Origin: Himantopus leucocephalus
Lineage: Eukaryota > Chordata > Aves > Charadriiformes > Recurvirostridae
Direction of reading: 5' to 3'
DNA: 64,000 nt
Assembly (NCBI GenBank): GCA_003993805.1
Contig: RSEF01000001.1
Span: 63,484,550-63,548,549, forward strand
In this document: positions 52,325 to 62,190 of the stretch, one piece after another
Layout of the letters: the number at the start of each line of letters is the position of its first letter
Numbering within the stretch: the stretch's first letter is position 1
Notes under the pieces: model-generated
Database searches by the model: none
What the model was told of the DNA's origin: nothing
What the model saw: the letters and a program-made list of their open reading frames with translations, nothing else
Position numbers and translations under genes: made by a program

Positions 52325-53145
52325 TCTTCAGTAATTCAATTTCTTCTTTATATTTATTCTTTTGATTTCTTTTTGTGTCTTGCTTCACTTATTTCACATT
52401 TGGATCCCAGTCTTGTGTGTGCGTGTGTGTTTGTGTCTGTGTCCTTCACCTCCCTGCACTGAAATGTATAAAAGTTTACACCCCTTACAGAATATTTTTA
52501 TTGTTGTTTTGGGTATTTTTTTTTCTTTTCTTTCTTCTTTTATTAAGTTTTTTTTCCCACCCACTCCAAATTTTTGCCCTTCTGCTGTCTTGATTTTTCC
52601 TTTGCTTCAGTTTGCGAGGCTCCGATTTCCTGTTACCAGGCCTGAACAAAACTAACTGAAAGAGTACTGTCCGACTTCTAACTCTGTGTCCAAAAAAGAA
52701 AGCAGGGGGCCAGCCAGTATCCTCTCTTTCCTCCGAGGCCAGTTCTCCTCCACGCAAGTGTGAGATGATGCCCGTGGTGGGAGGGGAGACACGGGGCAGA
52801 AGCTCTGAGTGGGCTGTGCTATGCACACCACTGGTTTCTTGACCTGCCCACAGTCAACGGTCATCTCGGTGAAAGCTAATCCTTAAAGTTTCTAGCTCTC
52901 ACCGCAGGGGAGTGAAAGGTTAGCGTTGGATGGCCAACATGGCCATGTATCGGGCATGCCTGGTGTTGACCAGTTTGGTGTTCCGCTGTGTTGAAGGCTA
53001 ACTGGCGTCTTCCCCTCTCTGCCTCTTTCCTAAAAAAAAAAAAGTACAAATATTAAAACAAAAAAGCCGCCGTTTTTGAGTAAGATGTCTGCATATTTTG
53101 CTTTTTTTTTGTTTTGTTTTTTTATTTCCCTTTTCAATGGTTTAG

Positions 53146-53219
53146 CGTTTAGGGCCCTTCACTTGACTCACTCTTTCCATGGTAACTATACACAATGCTG
53201 GCGATGGTACGAGTTGGCG
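53146..53219 (+). other. RBFOX2: Candidate unannotated poison exon (74 nt)
   Basis: A segment of 74 bases is bounded by a long T-rich tract ending TTTAG (acceptor at 53145) and a near-ideal donor GCG|GTAAGTG at 53220. Its own composition is balanced, in contrast to the T-rich and A-rich surroundings. Entered in phase 0 from exon D, or from exon C if D is skipped, it reads Arg-Leu-Gly-Pro-Phe-Thr then TGA at 53164-53166. Its length, not divisible by three, also shifts frame. Inclusion would predict nonsense-mediated decay. Alternatively it is a pseudo-exon that is never spliced. No expression evidence is available here. Confidence 0.45.
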
Positions 53220-55009
53220 GTAAGTGAAACAAAACGCTAGAGAAGAAGCTTTTTTTTTTTTAATTTTTCTTAAAATTACAAAAAAACAAAATTAAATAAG
53301 AAAGAAAAAAATCCATCTGCCATCTCACATTAACACTACGAAATGTGATTTGACTTGTTGTCCCCACCCACCTCCTTCCCCCTTCTCCCCCTTTTATTTT
53401 CAATGCTGTTGAGTAATGCCGCCTGGACTTTGGATGTACATATCGTTTTGTAGCAGTCTGAGCTGTTTGATTACTGACTTCATGGTGATTTCCCCTTGCA
53501 CATCTTACTCAGAGTTACTGAACTCCAGTTTGGCTGGTTTTTATTAATGCACCCATTTCCTCTTCTCTCTCTCCTGCCCCTTCTTTCTGCTGCTCTCTCT
53601 TTCTGAGACCTGTTTGTAGCTGTTACTGTTTGTTTCCTCTCTTTTTTTCTTTCTCTCCCTCCCTCCCCAGTTTATTTCTTTACTTGGTTAAATGCAGCTG
53701 TTGGTCTCCTTGCTGACTGGTGGTTTCTGATCGGTTCTGGCAATTTTTCCTTTAAGTGCTTGTGTTGCACTTTGCTGTAGCAGCTGATTTCAGGCACTCG
53801 CTCCATCTTAATGATTGTCTGTGAGACCCTATCTCCTCCCTCCTCCCCTCCCCACCCTCTGAATCAATTGTGTTGTTGTTTTTTTTTCTTTCTTTTATCT
53901 GTGTGTGTTTAACTGCATGCTCTCAGTCTCATCATTGTTGTTTCCCATTCTTTCTTTTTAAATGTGTAATGTTTCTATTGTTTTGGGGCTGAAATGAGAG
54001 TAAATGTAGCTCCAGACTCCCCACCCTGCGTATGCTCACCATCCATAAGTCTCAAGGGCCTGAGGCAGCTATTTTTTTTTTTCCTTCTTCACCCTGGCCT
54101 CAATTCCCATGCCAAATGGGTTTTGATAAGTTATTGATATTGTATAAAGACTTCACCCTCCTTGCAAGAACTTTGAGGCTGTCTGACACGGGGCTGCAGT
54201 AACTTGGCTTCCAAATCGGTCCATCTTTTCTTTATCAGCACCATTTCTGTGGTAACACCCCACTTGCTTGAGCAATCAAACCGCTTGGAACTATGCAGAG
54301 CTCTGTAAAGAGGGTGGAGGGCACAATATAACTAAAAAAAAAAGACCCAGGTCTAATACTATATATTTCTTCTTTTTGATCCATGAGATTTGTGACAAGG
54401 AAAAAATAATCTGGAAAAAAAATTGAAAATGGTGGGAAGGAAATCAGTGAACATAGACCGTCCAAACACTTGGTGGAGTTCCAGAAGTCTCCTCAAGTCT
54501 TGGGAGTTCAAATCTAAAGCTGATGGACTCCAGGTTACCTTTTTCTATCTAAAAAGTATGCCTGCCAGTGACCTGCTGGGCCCCAATCCCAATGCTGAGC
54601 TTGAGAAGCAAGTCAGCTTGTGCATCACCTGGTTCAGTTCCCCTGCCCTGGCTGCAGAAGTTATCGCTGCCTCTCAAACAGAACTGAACAAAACCTCCAA
54701 AGTTTTGCCCTTCTGATGAGCTGAAAATAAGCATGCCAAGGGATGGCAGGGTGGTGGAGAATCTGTACTTTACTCTTGTTGGCCTTTTGTTTAATGCATA
54801 ATTTTAAAGTGCCACGTTTAGCTGTAACTTTTATAATTAAATGGCAACTGTTAAAAGTAATTTAAAGATTGCATTCTTGTAAAATTAGTTTAATTTTTTT
54901 TTGCTCAGAGAAGTATAGTGTATGTGTGTTACGCGGGAGTTTTCCACCGTTTTCCCTAATGTGCTATGCTTCCTTCCCTCTCCCCCCCCTTCCCCTTTCT
55001 TACTTTTAG

Positions 55010-55070
55010 GTTAACAATGCCACTGCACGAGTGATGACCAATAAGAAGATGGTCACGCCATACGCAAATG
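55010..55070 (+). CDS. RBFOX2: RBFOX2 exon E: end of the RRM
   Basis: This 61-nt exon (20 codons plus one base; starts phase 0, ends phase 1) has acceptor TTACTTTTAG and donor GTAAGA at 55071. It codes VNNATARVMTNKKMVTPYAN and the first base of the following Gly codon. VNNATARV is the last RRM beta strand and the residues after it. KMVTPYANG distinguishes RBFOX2 from RBFOX1, which has TVNPYTNG at this place. The +1 phase is compensated in exon F, supporting both boundaries. Confidence 0.97.
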
Positions 55071-55224
55071 GTAAGAGAGACTGTTTGTACTAATGATGAG
55101 CTGAAAGGTTTGAAGAAAGATAAAAGGGAAAAGTTATGACCTCTCCTCAGGACTGGGAAAAAAAAAACCAAAACAAAAGGAACCAACAAAAACCCACAAA
55201 CTATAATTTATAGCATTATTCTTC

Positions 55225-55360
55225 AGTATAACCCTTAAGCGTTTATGGAGGAATACCATTTTACAGATGGAGAAGTGAGGACAGAGAGGAGTAGTGACAT
55301 GCCCAATGTGGCCAAGCTGCTAAAGGAACCAAGGACCAGTGTGTTGCCTGCCACTACTTG
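55225..55360 (+). mobile_element. MIR-like SINE remnant
   Basis: ATACCATTTTACAGATGGAG, followed by a degraded AAGTGAGGACAGAGAGG and GTGACATGCCCAATGTGGCC, parallels the MIR consensus 'ccattttacagatggggaaactgaggcacagagaggttaagtgacttgcccaaggtcac'. Ends are approximate. Confidence 0.75.
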
Positions 55361-55879
55361 CAAGCTGGTGCTGTACAGTGGGATATGCAGTAGTCCTGAG
55401 CCTTATTGCCGTCACGTAGATACCTAAATATGAATACAGAAGCATAACTTAGGATACATAATTGGGTATATCTCAGTTTAGGTTCTAACTGTAAAAGTAC
55501 AGCTGTACCCAAGCAGCCAAGAAAACGGAGGCGTTGCGCTGCTTGTTTGCTCCCTTTTTGTTACAGGCTGTGCCTGTGTTCAGTCATTTTCCAGTGAACC
55601 TGAATAGAGAAAGACTAAGTTGTGTGAGTAATGAAGAATCCTGTTTCATCAGGGTATCTTGGTTCTTCAGACTGTGCAGTAATTTTATTGCGTAGGCATA
55701 TATAGCATAAAAAGTCCTTCTCCTGACAGAACTGAGTGCTGCTTTGATACAGATTTTGAATCTGAGTCTTTGTCCTGAAACAGGCAGAAAAATTCTTTTT
55801 GGTCTGAAAATGTTCCCAAACAGCTTCAACAAGGCAGGAAGCTGTGTATAGGTAGTTGATAGTGTAAGAATCCATTTTG

Positions 55880-55990
55880 ATTAGAACTGAGAAGATACGG
55901 ATTTTATATGTGGCTCTGCTACTGACTCGTTGCATGGCTTGTGGCAAATCAGTCCTTTTTTGGTTACAGAACTGGGGAAACAAGGGCAGG
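55880..55990 (+). mobile_element. MIR-like SINE core remnant
   Basis: TGGCTCTGCTACTGACTCGT, then TGCATGGCTTGTGGCAAATC, then AACTGGGGAAACAAGG parallels the MIR core ('ggctctgccacttactagctgtgtgaccttgggcaagtcac...'). It is strongly diverged, with approximate ends. Confidence 0.65.
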
Positions 55991-57354
55991 CAGAAAGGCT
56001 GGGATTCTGAGTCTCAGTGTCTGAAAGGATCCAGGAGATTTTGTAGTAAAAGGCAACACAGCCATGTTATGTTGTGCTGAAAACAAGGGCAGAAAATGTG
56101 TGTGACTGTTCGGTAACAAAACTTGGCTTACATAGCAATGACTTGTGAAACCCTGATAACGGGTAGGAGTATTTGGCTTTTGCAGCCAGCAATTAAAAGC
56201 CAGCTTTAAAGCTACGCAAAGGTGTTTAGTATTAGGCCAGGCTCAAGGCATACTGGTGAGTGGTTGTACAACTGTTCTCAAATTTGAGGGTTGATGCCAG
56301 TCCCCTCATTGCCACCACTCACTTGAGTGTTTTGCCATCAAGGTGGGCAGCACAGCAGCAGTGTGCCCAGTCTTGCGGAGGGAGTGTACACTGCATCTCT
56401 TGTTGATACTCTGCCAGCAGGTGGAGGGTTGGTGTTGATGCGCTGCAGTTCACAAAGTTGTTCATACAGTTTCTAGGCCCGTTAGAGGTGTAAAAGAGCA
56501 GTGATTGCATCAGGACTCCAAGACAGAGGAAGAGTATGGATTTATTTAAAGAAAAATGCCTGTGTGGTTGCTAGCTGAACAGCTGAGATCTTTCCTGAAA
56601 GGAATATTCTGTGGAAGCCAGCCCAGATCGTGATGTTAGCTTTACAACCGTTGCTTCTCTTCCCGCATAAAAGGTGGGGGGGGAAGACAGATATGTTTCT
56701 AGATCTGACTGGGAAATGTCTTCCTCATACCCCAGTGATGATGACTTTAAGCACTATTCTCTTGTAGGTGTTATGTTATGATTTGCAGTCCTTGCCAGTT
56801 ATCCAAATGATACTAAAATCAATTCTCTGGGAAGGCTTTCACCTGAAAAGCAACATAAAGAAGACAGGAAATACTAAAATAACACAGAAAGAAGAAAATG
56901 TGAGATGAATAGACTGAATTGCTTTTCTGCAGCATACTTGTGTGATTCGGTTAGTGAGGAAATTCAGACACTGTTGCTTTTTAGCAGGTCTCTAGCAAAT
57001 AAGACAGAAGGGTGTTTTGAGAATTTCAGGCTATAAATTGATTTGCCTGGGACAACAGTCCAGGCTTGTGGCTTTAGAGAGCTTTTGGATCCGCAGCGTT
57101 CCCGGTGAAAGCAGGGAGGAGCTGGCAGCAAGGTTCATGCAGAGAACTCAGGGTCGCATGGTGTTCGTGGCGAATATGCATATAAGGTAGTTGGCATTCC
57201 CTCAGTGGTGCCTCTGCCGTGCTGCGGATCAGCTGATGATTCGCTGTTCCCTCCGATACAGCGACCTGTACCTAGAACTTGACATTAGAAAAAGGCAGTT
57301 GGCCTCCATCTACACCAAGGGGGATTGAGGCAAAGCAGAAATTGGAAAGAGCTG

Positions 57355-57360
57355 TGCATG
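57355..57360 (+). promoter_or_regulatory. RBFOX2: TGCATG upstream of exon F
   Basis: One RBFOX hexamer lies 101 nt upstream of the first base of exon F, within the distance at which RBFOX sites normally act on the downstream exon, usually as a silencer. A single site may be chance. Confidence 0.35.
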
Positions 57361-57461
57361 TGAAGCTGGGGCGCACGCAAGAGACCGTTCCCCCTACCCA
57401 CACTGCCCGCTCCTTCTCTTGGTGTAGATTTTGGCATTCACTGCAGTCTTTGTTGTTTCAG

Positions 57462-57515
57462 GTTGGAAGTTGAGTCCTGTGGTTGGAGCGGTGTACGGCC
57501 CTGAGTTATATGCAG
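57462..57515 (+). CDS. RBFOX2: RBFOX2 exon F: start of C-terminal domain
   Basis: This 54-nt exon (phase 1 in, phase 1 out) follows TTGTTTCAG and is followed by donor GTAGAG at 57516. With the leading base from exon E it codes G-WKLSPVVGAVYGPELYA plus one base. The VYGPELYA ending separates RBFOX2 from RBFOX1 (VYSPEFYA). This segment directly follows the RRM and belongs to the C-terminal domain that mediates splicing activity and partner binding. The donor is only moderately strong, and the intron after it is very short. Confidence 0.96.
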
Positions 57516-57654
57516 GTAGAGCTTAAGTAGACACTTCCACTTCTGCCATTTAACTGCAGTGGTGTTTGTTTATGTTCTCAATCTGCTGTTTCTTTATAAC
57601 CTTTTTACGTTTGTTTGTTTGTTTGTTTTTTTATTCTTTTTAAAATTAAATTAG
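57516..57654 (+). other. RBFOX2: Short RBFOX2 intron F-G with (GTTT)n tract
   Basis: This intron is only 139 bases, begins GTAGAG and ends AAATTAG. A (TTTG)n run at 57609-57632 followed by T-rich sequence takes the place of a classical polypyrimidine tract for exon G, and an A/T-rich stretch lies between it and the AG. A weak or unusual 3' site fits regulated use of exon G. Confidence 0.9.
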
Positions 57655-57747
57655 CGTCCAGCTTTCAAGCAGATGTCTCGCTGGGCAATGACGCCGCAGT
57701 GCCCCTGTCAGGAAGGGGGGGTATTAACACTTACATTCCTTTAATCA
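57655..57747 (+). CDS. RBFOX2: RBFOX2 exon G: alternative in-frame cassette
   Basis: This 93-nt exon (phase 1 in and out) codes A-SSFQADVSLGNDAAVPLSG followed by RGGINTYIPLI, the last Ile codon being completed by exon H. The donor is GTAAGT at 57748. RBFOX2 isoforms with and without this segment are known. With it, the protein reads ELYAASSFQ...IPLIIPGFPYP; without it, exon F joins exon H to give ELYAVPGFPYP. The sequence supports both joins without a frame change. It adds 31 residues between the RRM and the Ala/Arg/Gly-rich C-terminal segment. Confidence 0.95.
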
Positions 57748-58865
57748 GTAAGTAGCCCCCGTTGGCCCCTGTATTGTTACTATGCTTGAGTTAACGATGA
57801 CCTGTTACCCTTCTTCTCTCCAGTCTGTATAATATATACTTGAAAGGATGGGTCTCGCTGGGAATGAGTTTACCTCGAGCCAAAGTATACTGTGCAGTGG
57901 CTGTAACTTGTTCATCTGCAGTGTGTTTCTGTACTGGTGAATGGGTCTTTCTGAGCGATGAGGAGGCTGCAGAACAAGGGGAGGGTGTGTGTGAGGAATA
58001 GGCCATTCCCTTTCCCCCCTCCCCCTTTTGAAATCAAAGAAGCCAAACAGACAAATCCCTAAAGTACATATTATACAAGCTGCCAAACCGCGAGTCTGCA
58101 GGGCCCCTAGTGGCATGCACCTGGGCGCACATTGGGTTGGGTTTGCGCCCTGAGACTCCTTCCCTCTCGGTATCTGTTTATTACGTGCTTGCAGATGCCT
58201 CTGAGGTTTTACATCGTTTCATTATGAGCCAGTTTACTTCACCGTAAAGCGTAATAAAGCAGGCCCCACTATACATGGACCCAATTATTGGTGACGCTTG
58301 TTAAATGAAGGTGGGCTCTGAGTAAACTGGCACTTTATGGGAAATTTCTGCTGCTGTTATATGGGCTATCTTGTCTTTCAGGCTTTAAAATGAACATACA
58401 GAGGATTGGGTGGCAAAGAGTGGGAGGGGAAAGGAGGGAAGAGACTGATGTAAGTTGGTTGACTTTAAGGGCCTCTTGACAAATTATATTAAAGAGCCTC
58501 TGCAGTTTTGGAAGAGCCGCCTGCTATATTGATAGTAACTCTCTGCGCTTCTCGGACTCTAACCAGACTGCATGGCGGTGTAAAAAGGCGGGGGGATTTG
58601 TACCCTGTTTGTGGTGGGTGAGGCATGCCAAAGCATTAACCTCTTGCATGCCAAACCTCTCTGCAACCCTTCTTCCCCCAAAGGCCATGGTGTAGCAGGA
58701 AGTATGTATCGGATGCTTGCTGGGTTATAAGCATGCCCCTCTGCAGGACTGATGCAAAATGTCCCACCGCTGTGGAGCTATTGTGTCACTTTGTTTGAAG
58801 CAGACAGTTGTTCTCTGGGCAGGAGTTTGGATCCTTTTCACCCCCCACCTTGTCTGTCTTTACAG
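57748..58865 (+). other. RBFOX2: RBFOX2 intron G-H (about 1.1 kb)
   Basis: The intron appears non-repetitive. Its middle (58140-58400) has balanced, exon-like composition, with an AG/GT-bounded segment 58195-58310. Its last 300 bases carry a cluster of GCATG motifs. The acceptor of exon H is TGTCTTTACAG. Confidence 0.9.
58569..58735 (+). promoter_or_regulatory. RBFOX2: Cluster of four GCATG (RBFOX) sites upstream of exon H
   Basis: GCATG occurs at 58570-58574, 58623-58627, 58646-58650 and 58731-58735, with a fifth copy farther upstream at 58113-58117. The first and third clustered copies are full TGCATG. Two are embedded in a repeated GCATGCCAAA. The cluster lies 130-300 nt before exon H and 0.8-1.0 kb after cassette exon G. 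From RBFOX binding rules it could enhance G inclusion or repress competing downstream sites. Confidence 0.55.
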
Positions 58866-58998
58866 TTCCAGGCTTCCCCTATCCAACTGCAGCCACCACA
58901 GCAGCCGCGTTTCGGGGAGCCCATCTGAGGGGCCGAGGAAGGACAGTGTATGGGGCAGTCCGGGCGGTACCTCCCACAGCCATCCCTGCCTACCCAGG
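58866..58998 (+). CDS. RBFOX2: RBFOX2 exon H: Ala-rich, RG-containing C-terminal segment
   Basis: This 133-nt exon (completes a codon with two bases, ends after two bases of a Gly codon) follows TTTACAG and is followed by donor GTAAGC at 58999. It codes [34 protein letters not shown] and PPTAIPAYP plus a split Gly. The RGRGR motif is an arginine-methylation-type RG patch, and [18 protein letters not shown] is RBFOX2-specific (RBFOX1 has TVYNTFR... here). The protein should continue with a VVYQDGFYG-type segment from an exon beyond this window. Confidence 0.97.
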
Positions 58999-61234
58999 GT
59001 AAGCACTGGTCACAGGAGCAGAGTGCTCTGCACAAACATGTCAAATAGTTGATTGGTTAACCAAAAAATAACTAAAATTGTCTGGATGGTGAGAGTCAGG
59101 ATATTGCTAGTGCCAAAGCATTCTGCACACAATGGCATCTAGTGGGGGCAAATCTAAATTTTTCCGCATTAAGTTCTTGACTGAAACAATTCTCAGTACT
59201 TGCAGCAGCTTAAAGCGTTGATGGATTCCTTCTCGTAATTTCTCAATTTGTCTACGTGGTATTCGTCATCCATTCACCCAATACATTATTGCGCTGCTGA
59301 GAAGGACGCAAAGAGAGAAGGTCAAAAATTTCCAAAAAGGTTCTGCTCTTTGCACTCCATTTGTGTTTTCATGTCCAGGAATGAGGAGTATTATCCATTA
59401 CCTTCATGCCTCACCATCTGGCAGTAGGACACAGAAGAGCCAGTTACCCACAATGGATTTGCTTTCTTTGTTGGAGACGGTTTAAAAAGGTTTAAAACAA
59501 AGATTAATCAAGTCCATTAATTTAAAGCTGGGAGTGTTTGGGATATAGGGAGAACGAAAGTGCAGCATTCTTATAGCTGTTGTATGAAGCAATGGTGAAT
59601 GCGTGGCCTTAGCATTCTTTGCCCTCTGACTGTTCACTAGTAATGCAGTGGAATAGATGCTATTACAAGAGAGTATTGTGCTGTTTAAAAGTACAGGGAA
59701 CTAGGTTTGTATGTGAGTTTTGTTTTGGGGTTTTGTTGGTTTGTTTAAGTGTGATGGAACAACAGATAAATCAGCAAATCCCTTCCAAACTGTCTTTTTT
59801 TTGGTTTTGTTTCTGATTTTGAGGATGCTTTATTCATATTGCCTGTCTCTGGAATTTTACTTGCCGTGTTTTCCAGGCAACGTTCTCAGAAAGAATAGGA
59901 GTAGGAATGAATCCTCCAACACAGAGAAGCGGACTGACCCTTTTTTCCTTTAGAGTAATCCCAAAAGGGAAGAAAATGAATTATAAATCTTTCATTAAAA
60001 ATGGAGGTGGAAGCCACACACATCAGTGCAAGGAGCTGGCCTGATATATGCTGGATAAGCTTTGCAATACCTTCTGTAGTAGTTTAAGTGGTGAGAGCTA
60101 CCATGGCCCTTTCTTTTTAGAGTCCAGTCTGATATTTAAAGTAGAGCTCAAGGAAGCAAGCTGCAGTGGTCGTGTATCTGTCTAGCTTTGCTCTCTAGAA
60201 AATCTGGCAATGTTTGTATTTAATTCACCGGAAGACTTTAAATGAAACCTCTTGTCTGAACATGTTGGCCTTCCAAACAGAGTGTTTCTTCTGGGTTTTC
60301 AGATCCACCTCTTTTTGTCACCACTCCTAGTTCATATTCTATAGCCTCTAACCATAGCCTCTGACCTGCAACTTGCCTGTCTGTTGCTCTAAAAATGACC
60401 CAGTCTGGTTATATTAGGAAGTGCTCCACAGTGAAACAGAGGAGCAAAGCTGAGCTAAATGCTGCCGTCTGGCAGAATATGAAATACTTGCACTGGGGAG
60501 GGGATGTGCTCTTCATCCCTGGGAGTAATGGCTGGAGCATTCCCTAGCAAGAGGCTGTCACGAGTGGTGCACTGGGAGGGACTCTAAGCTTGTCTTTGAT
60601 ATAAATCAGCCTGAGTCCCGTATAAAAGATTTATTTCCATTTGGAATATGGGCTAGGCTCCAATGATTATTCCTTCCAAATACTGTCTCATGACTGTGTT
60701 TACTTACATTACCCTGCTGACTGATTTCTTGTCTTCACGGGCAATGTACTATCCGGTAAACACTTGCAGGGCAGCAGTAAGCGAGGCAGGTTCACATATG
60801 GCCCAGAACTGTCCATAGTCCTATGCACTGGGATGTAATTAACTAATTCTGATCCTTATTGCCATCATAGTCTGAATCTCCCTTGGGGAATAATACAAAA
60901 CGTGCTATTCAGTGCCATGGTGCAGTAACCTGTAGCACAACCACTGCTCCATGTGGGCACTGTTGACCTTCGTGGAGTCAGCTTACCCTGCATCAGTTGC
61001 TTTCTTCCTGGCCAGTGGCAAGATGACACCATAAGATCAGTCAACAGCACATGAGTGATCAAGACATAGTGAGTAATGTGGAAGAAGACAGTAAAGTAAG
61101 CTGCAGGTTAACTGAAACCTAGTAGAAGGAATTGGTTTTCACAAAGCTTAGTGGTGTTTAAGTTATACAACTTCATGGTATCACTGCATTTGAGAGCTTA
61201 GCAGAATTTAAAAAAAAGCAGAATGTAGATAAAT

Positions 61235-61345
61235 AAAAGCTCGTTGGAATTGCCATACTGGATTAGACCTGAGGGCTGTTCAGGTTCGAGTAAGTTTTCA
61301 CAGTGCCTAGTGCTAAATACTCCAGAGGAAGGTGCAAGAAATCAT
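61235..61345 (-). mobile_element. Ancient L3/CR1-like 3' end, reverse orientation
   Basis: On the plus strand it reads ATTGCCATACTGGATTAGAC, then a CAGTGCCTAGTGCTAAATAC block and TCCAGAGGAAGGTGCAAGAA. These are the reverse complement of the L3/CR1 3' region ('...ccatactgggtcagaccaatgg...cagtggccagtgccagatgc...agaggaaggtgcaagaa'). Confidence 0.72.
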
Positions 61346-61399
61346 ATCGTTCATAATAGTTTTAACATTTATTTCAAGAACTCAAACTAAGATTTACTA

Positions 61400-62190
61400 A
61401 TGCATATGTGGAATGTACATACTTGCATATGGATATGGACATTTATCCAGGAAAGGCTATTCATACCTTAGAAAGCAATTGTTCAGACCATTGGACAGGA
61501 TGTTAGATAGTCACCTGAGCCTGACCTCAGAATACAAATACAACCTTCAATTTATAACCCAGGCAGCATTCAATAGAATTAAGGAGACATTGTAACCGCT
61601 GATATATAGCATGAGTAAAACCTGTACTGGAATATTGCCCAGATTTGTAGTGGCCATACTTTCTAAATGAGAATGCTGACAAATTACACTTCAGACCAAA
61701 AGCTGTAAGAGTTAAGTCAGTCTGAAAAAAAGCCTTGCCTACTGTAAAACTCTCAAAACTAAATAAGCTTGATCAATTTTAGTTTTCAAACTATAGGTTA
61801 GGCATTGACTTGTTCATGGTCATTAAGTACCTAAATGAAGAGTAGGCTTGCCATAGTAAAGAATAATTTAGTCTAGGAGTGTAAATAGAGGATTCACTGA
61901 CTCGAAGCCAGAAGTAGATAAAAGTCAGACTAGATATAAGGCAGTAGAGAGCTTTGGGGGTTTGGAGTGTTTCTTTGGTTCGTTTTACAACAAAGTCAAC
62001 TGTTGGTACACCTAAATGATATGATGGCTGCTTTACAAAAGCAGCATATTTCTTTTTCTCATGGATGTGTTTTAGCTCAGCTAGTGGGCTTTTTTGCAGA
62101 TGCCCCTGAGATTTGATGGGCTGCTGGGCTGCTTTATGCTTCTGGTCAGTCTACATAACCAGAATGGTCTCTGTCGTTCTCAAATGAAGG
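61400..62190 (+). mobile_element. Ancient CR1/L3-like LINE fragment, degraded
   Basis: Landmarks of the 3' part of an L3/CR1-type element appear in plus orientation. CTGGAATATTGCCCAGATTT near 61628-61647 corresponds to the family's 'tggaatattgcgcccagtt'. TCACTGACTCGAAGCCAGAA with GTAGATAAA near 61894-61922 and GACTAGATATAAGGCAGTAG near 61928 match its 3' UTR. A terminal CAGAATGGTCTCTGTCGTTC lies near 62160. Coding capacity is lost. Limits are approximate. Confidence 0.6.

Larger units (their letters stand above)
52318..55009 (+). other. RBFOX2: RBFOX2 intron D-E (about 2.7 kb)
   Basis: The intron is unusually pyrimidine-rich with many T and CT tracts. It has a GT-rich microsatellite-like stretch at 52413-52441, a GCATG at 52954-52958, a TGCATG at 53914-53919 and an exon-like segment at 53146-53219 (separate entry). 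Long T/CT-rich tracts are potential PTB-binding sequence. The acceptor follows a C/T tract ending TACTTTTAG. Confidence 0.88.
55071..57461 (+). other. RBFOX2: RBFOX2 intron E-F (about 2.4 kb)
   Basis: The intron contains two MIR-like SINE remnants (55.2-55.4 and 55.9-56.0 kb). A TGCATG lies at 57355-57360, about 100 nt before exon F. The region 57060-57460 looks non-repetitive. No other exon was recognised. Confidence 0.88.
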
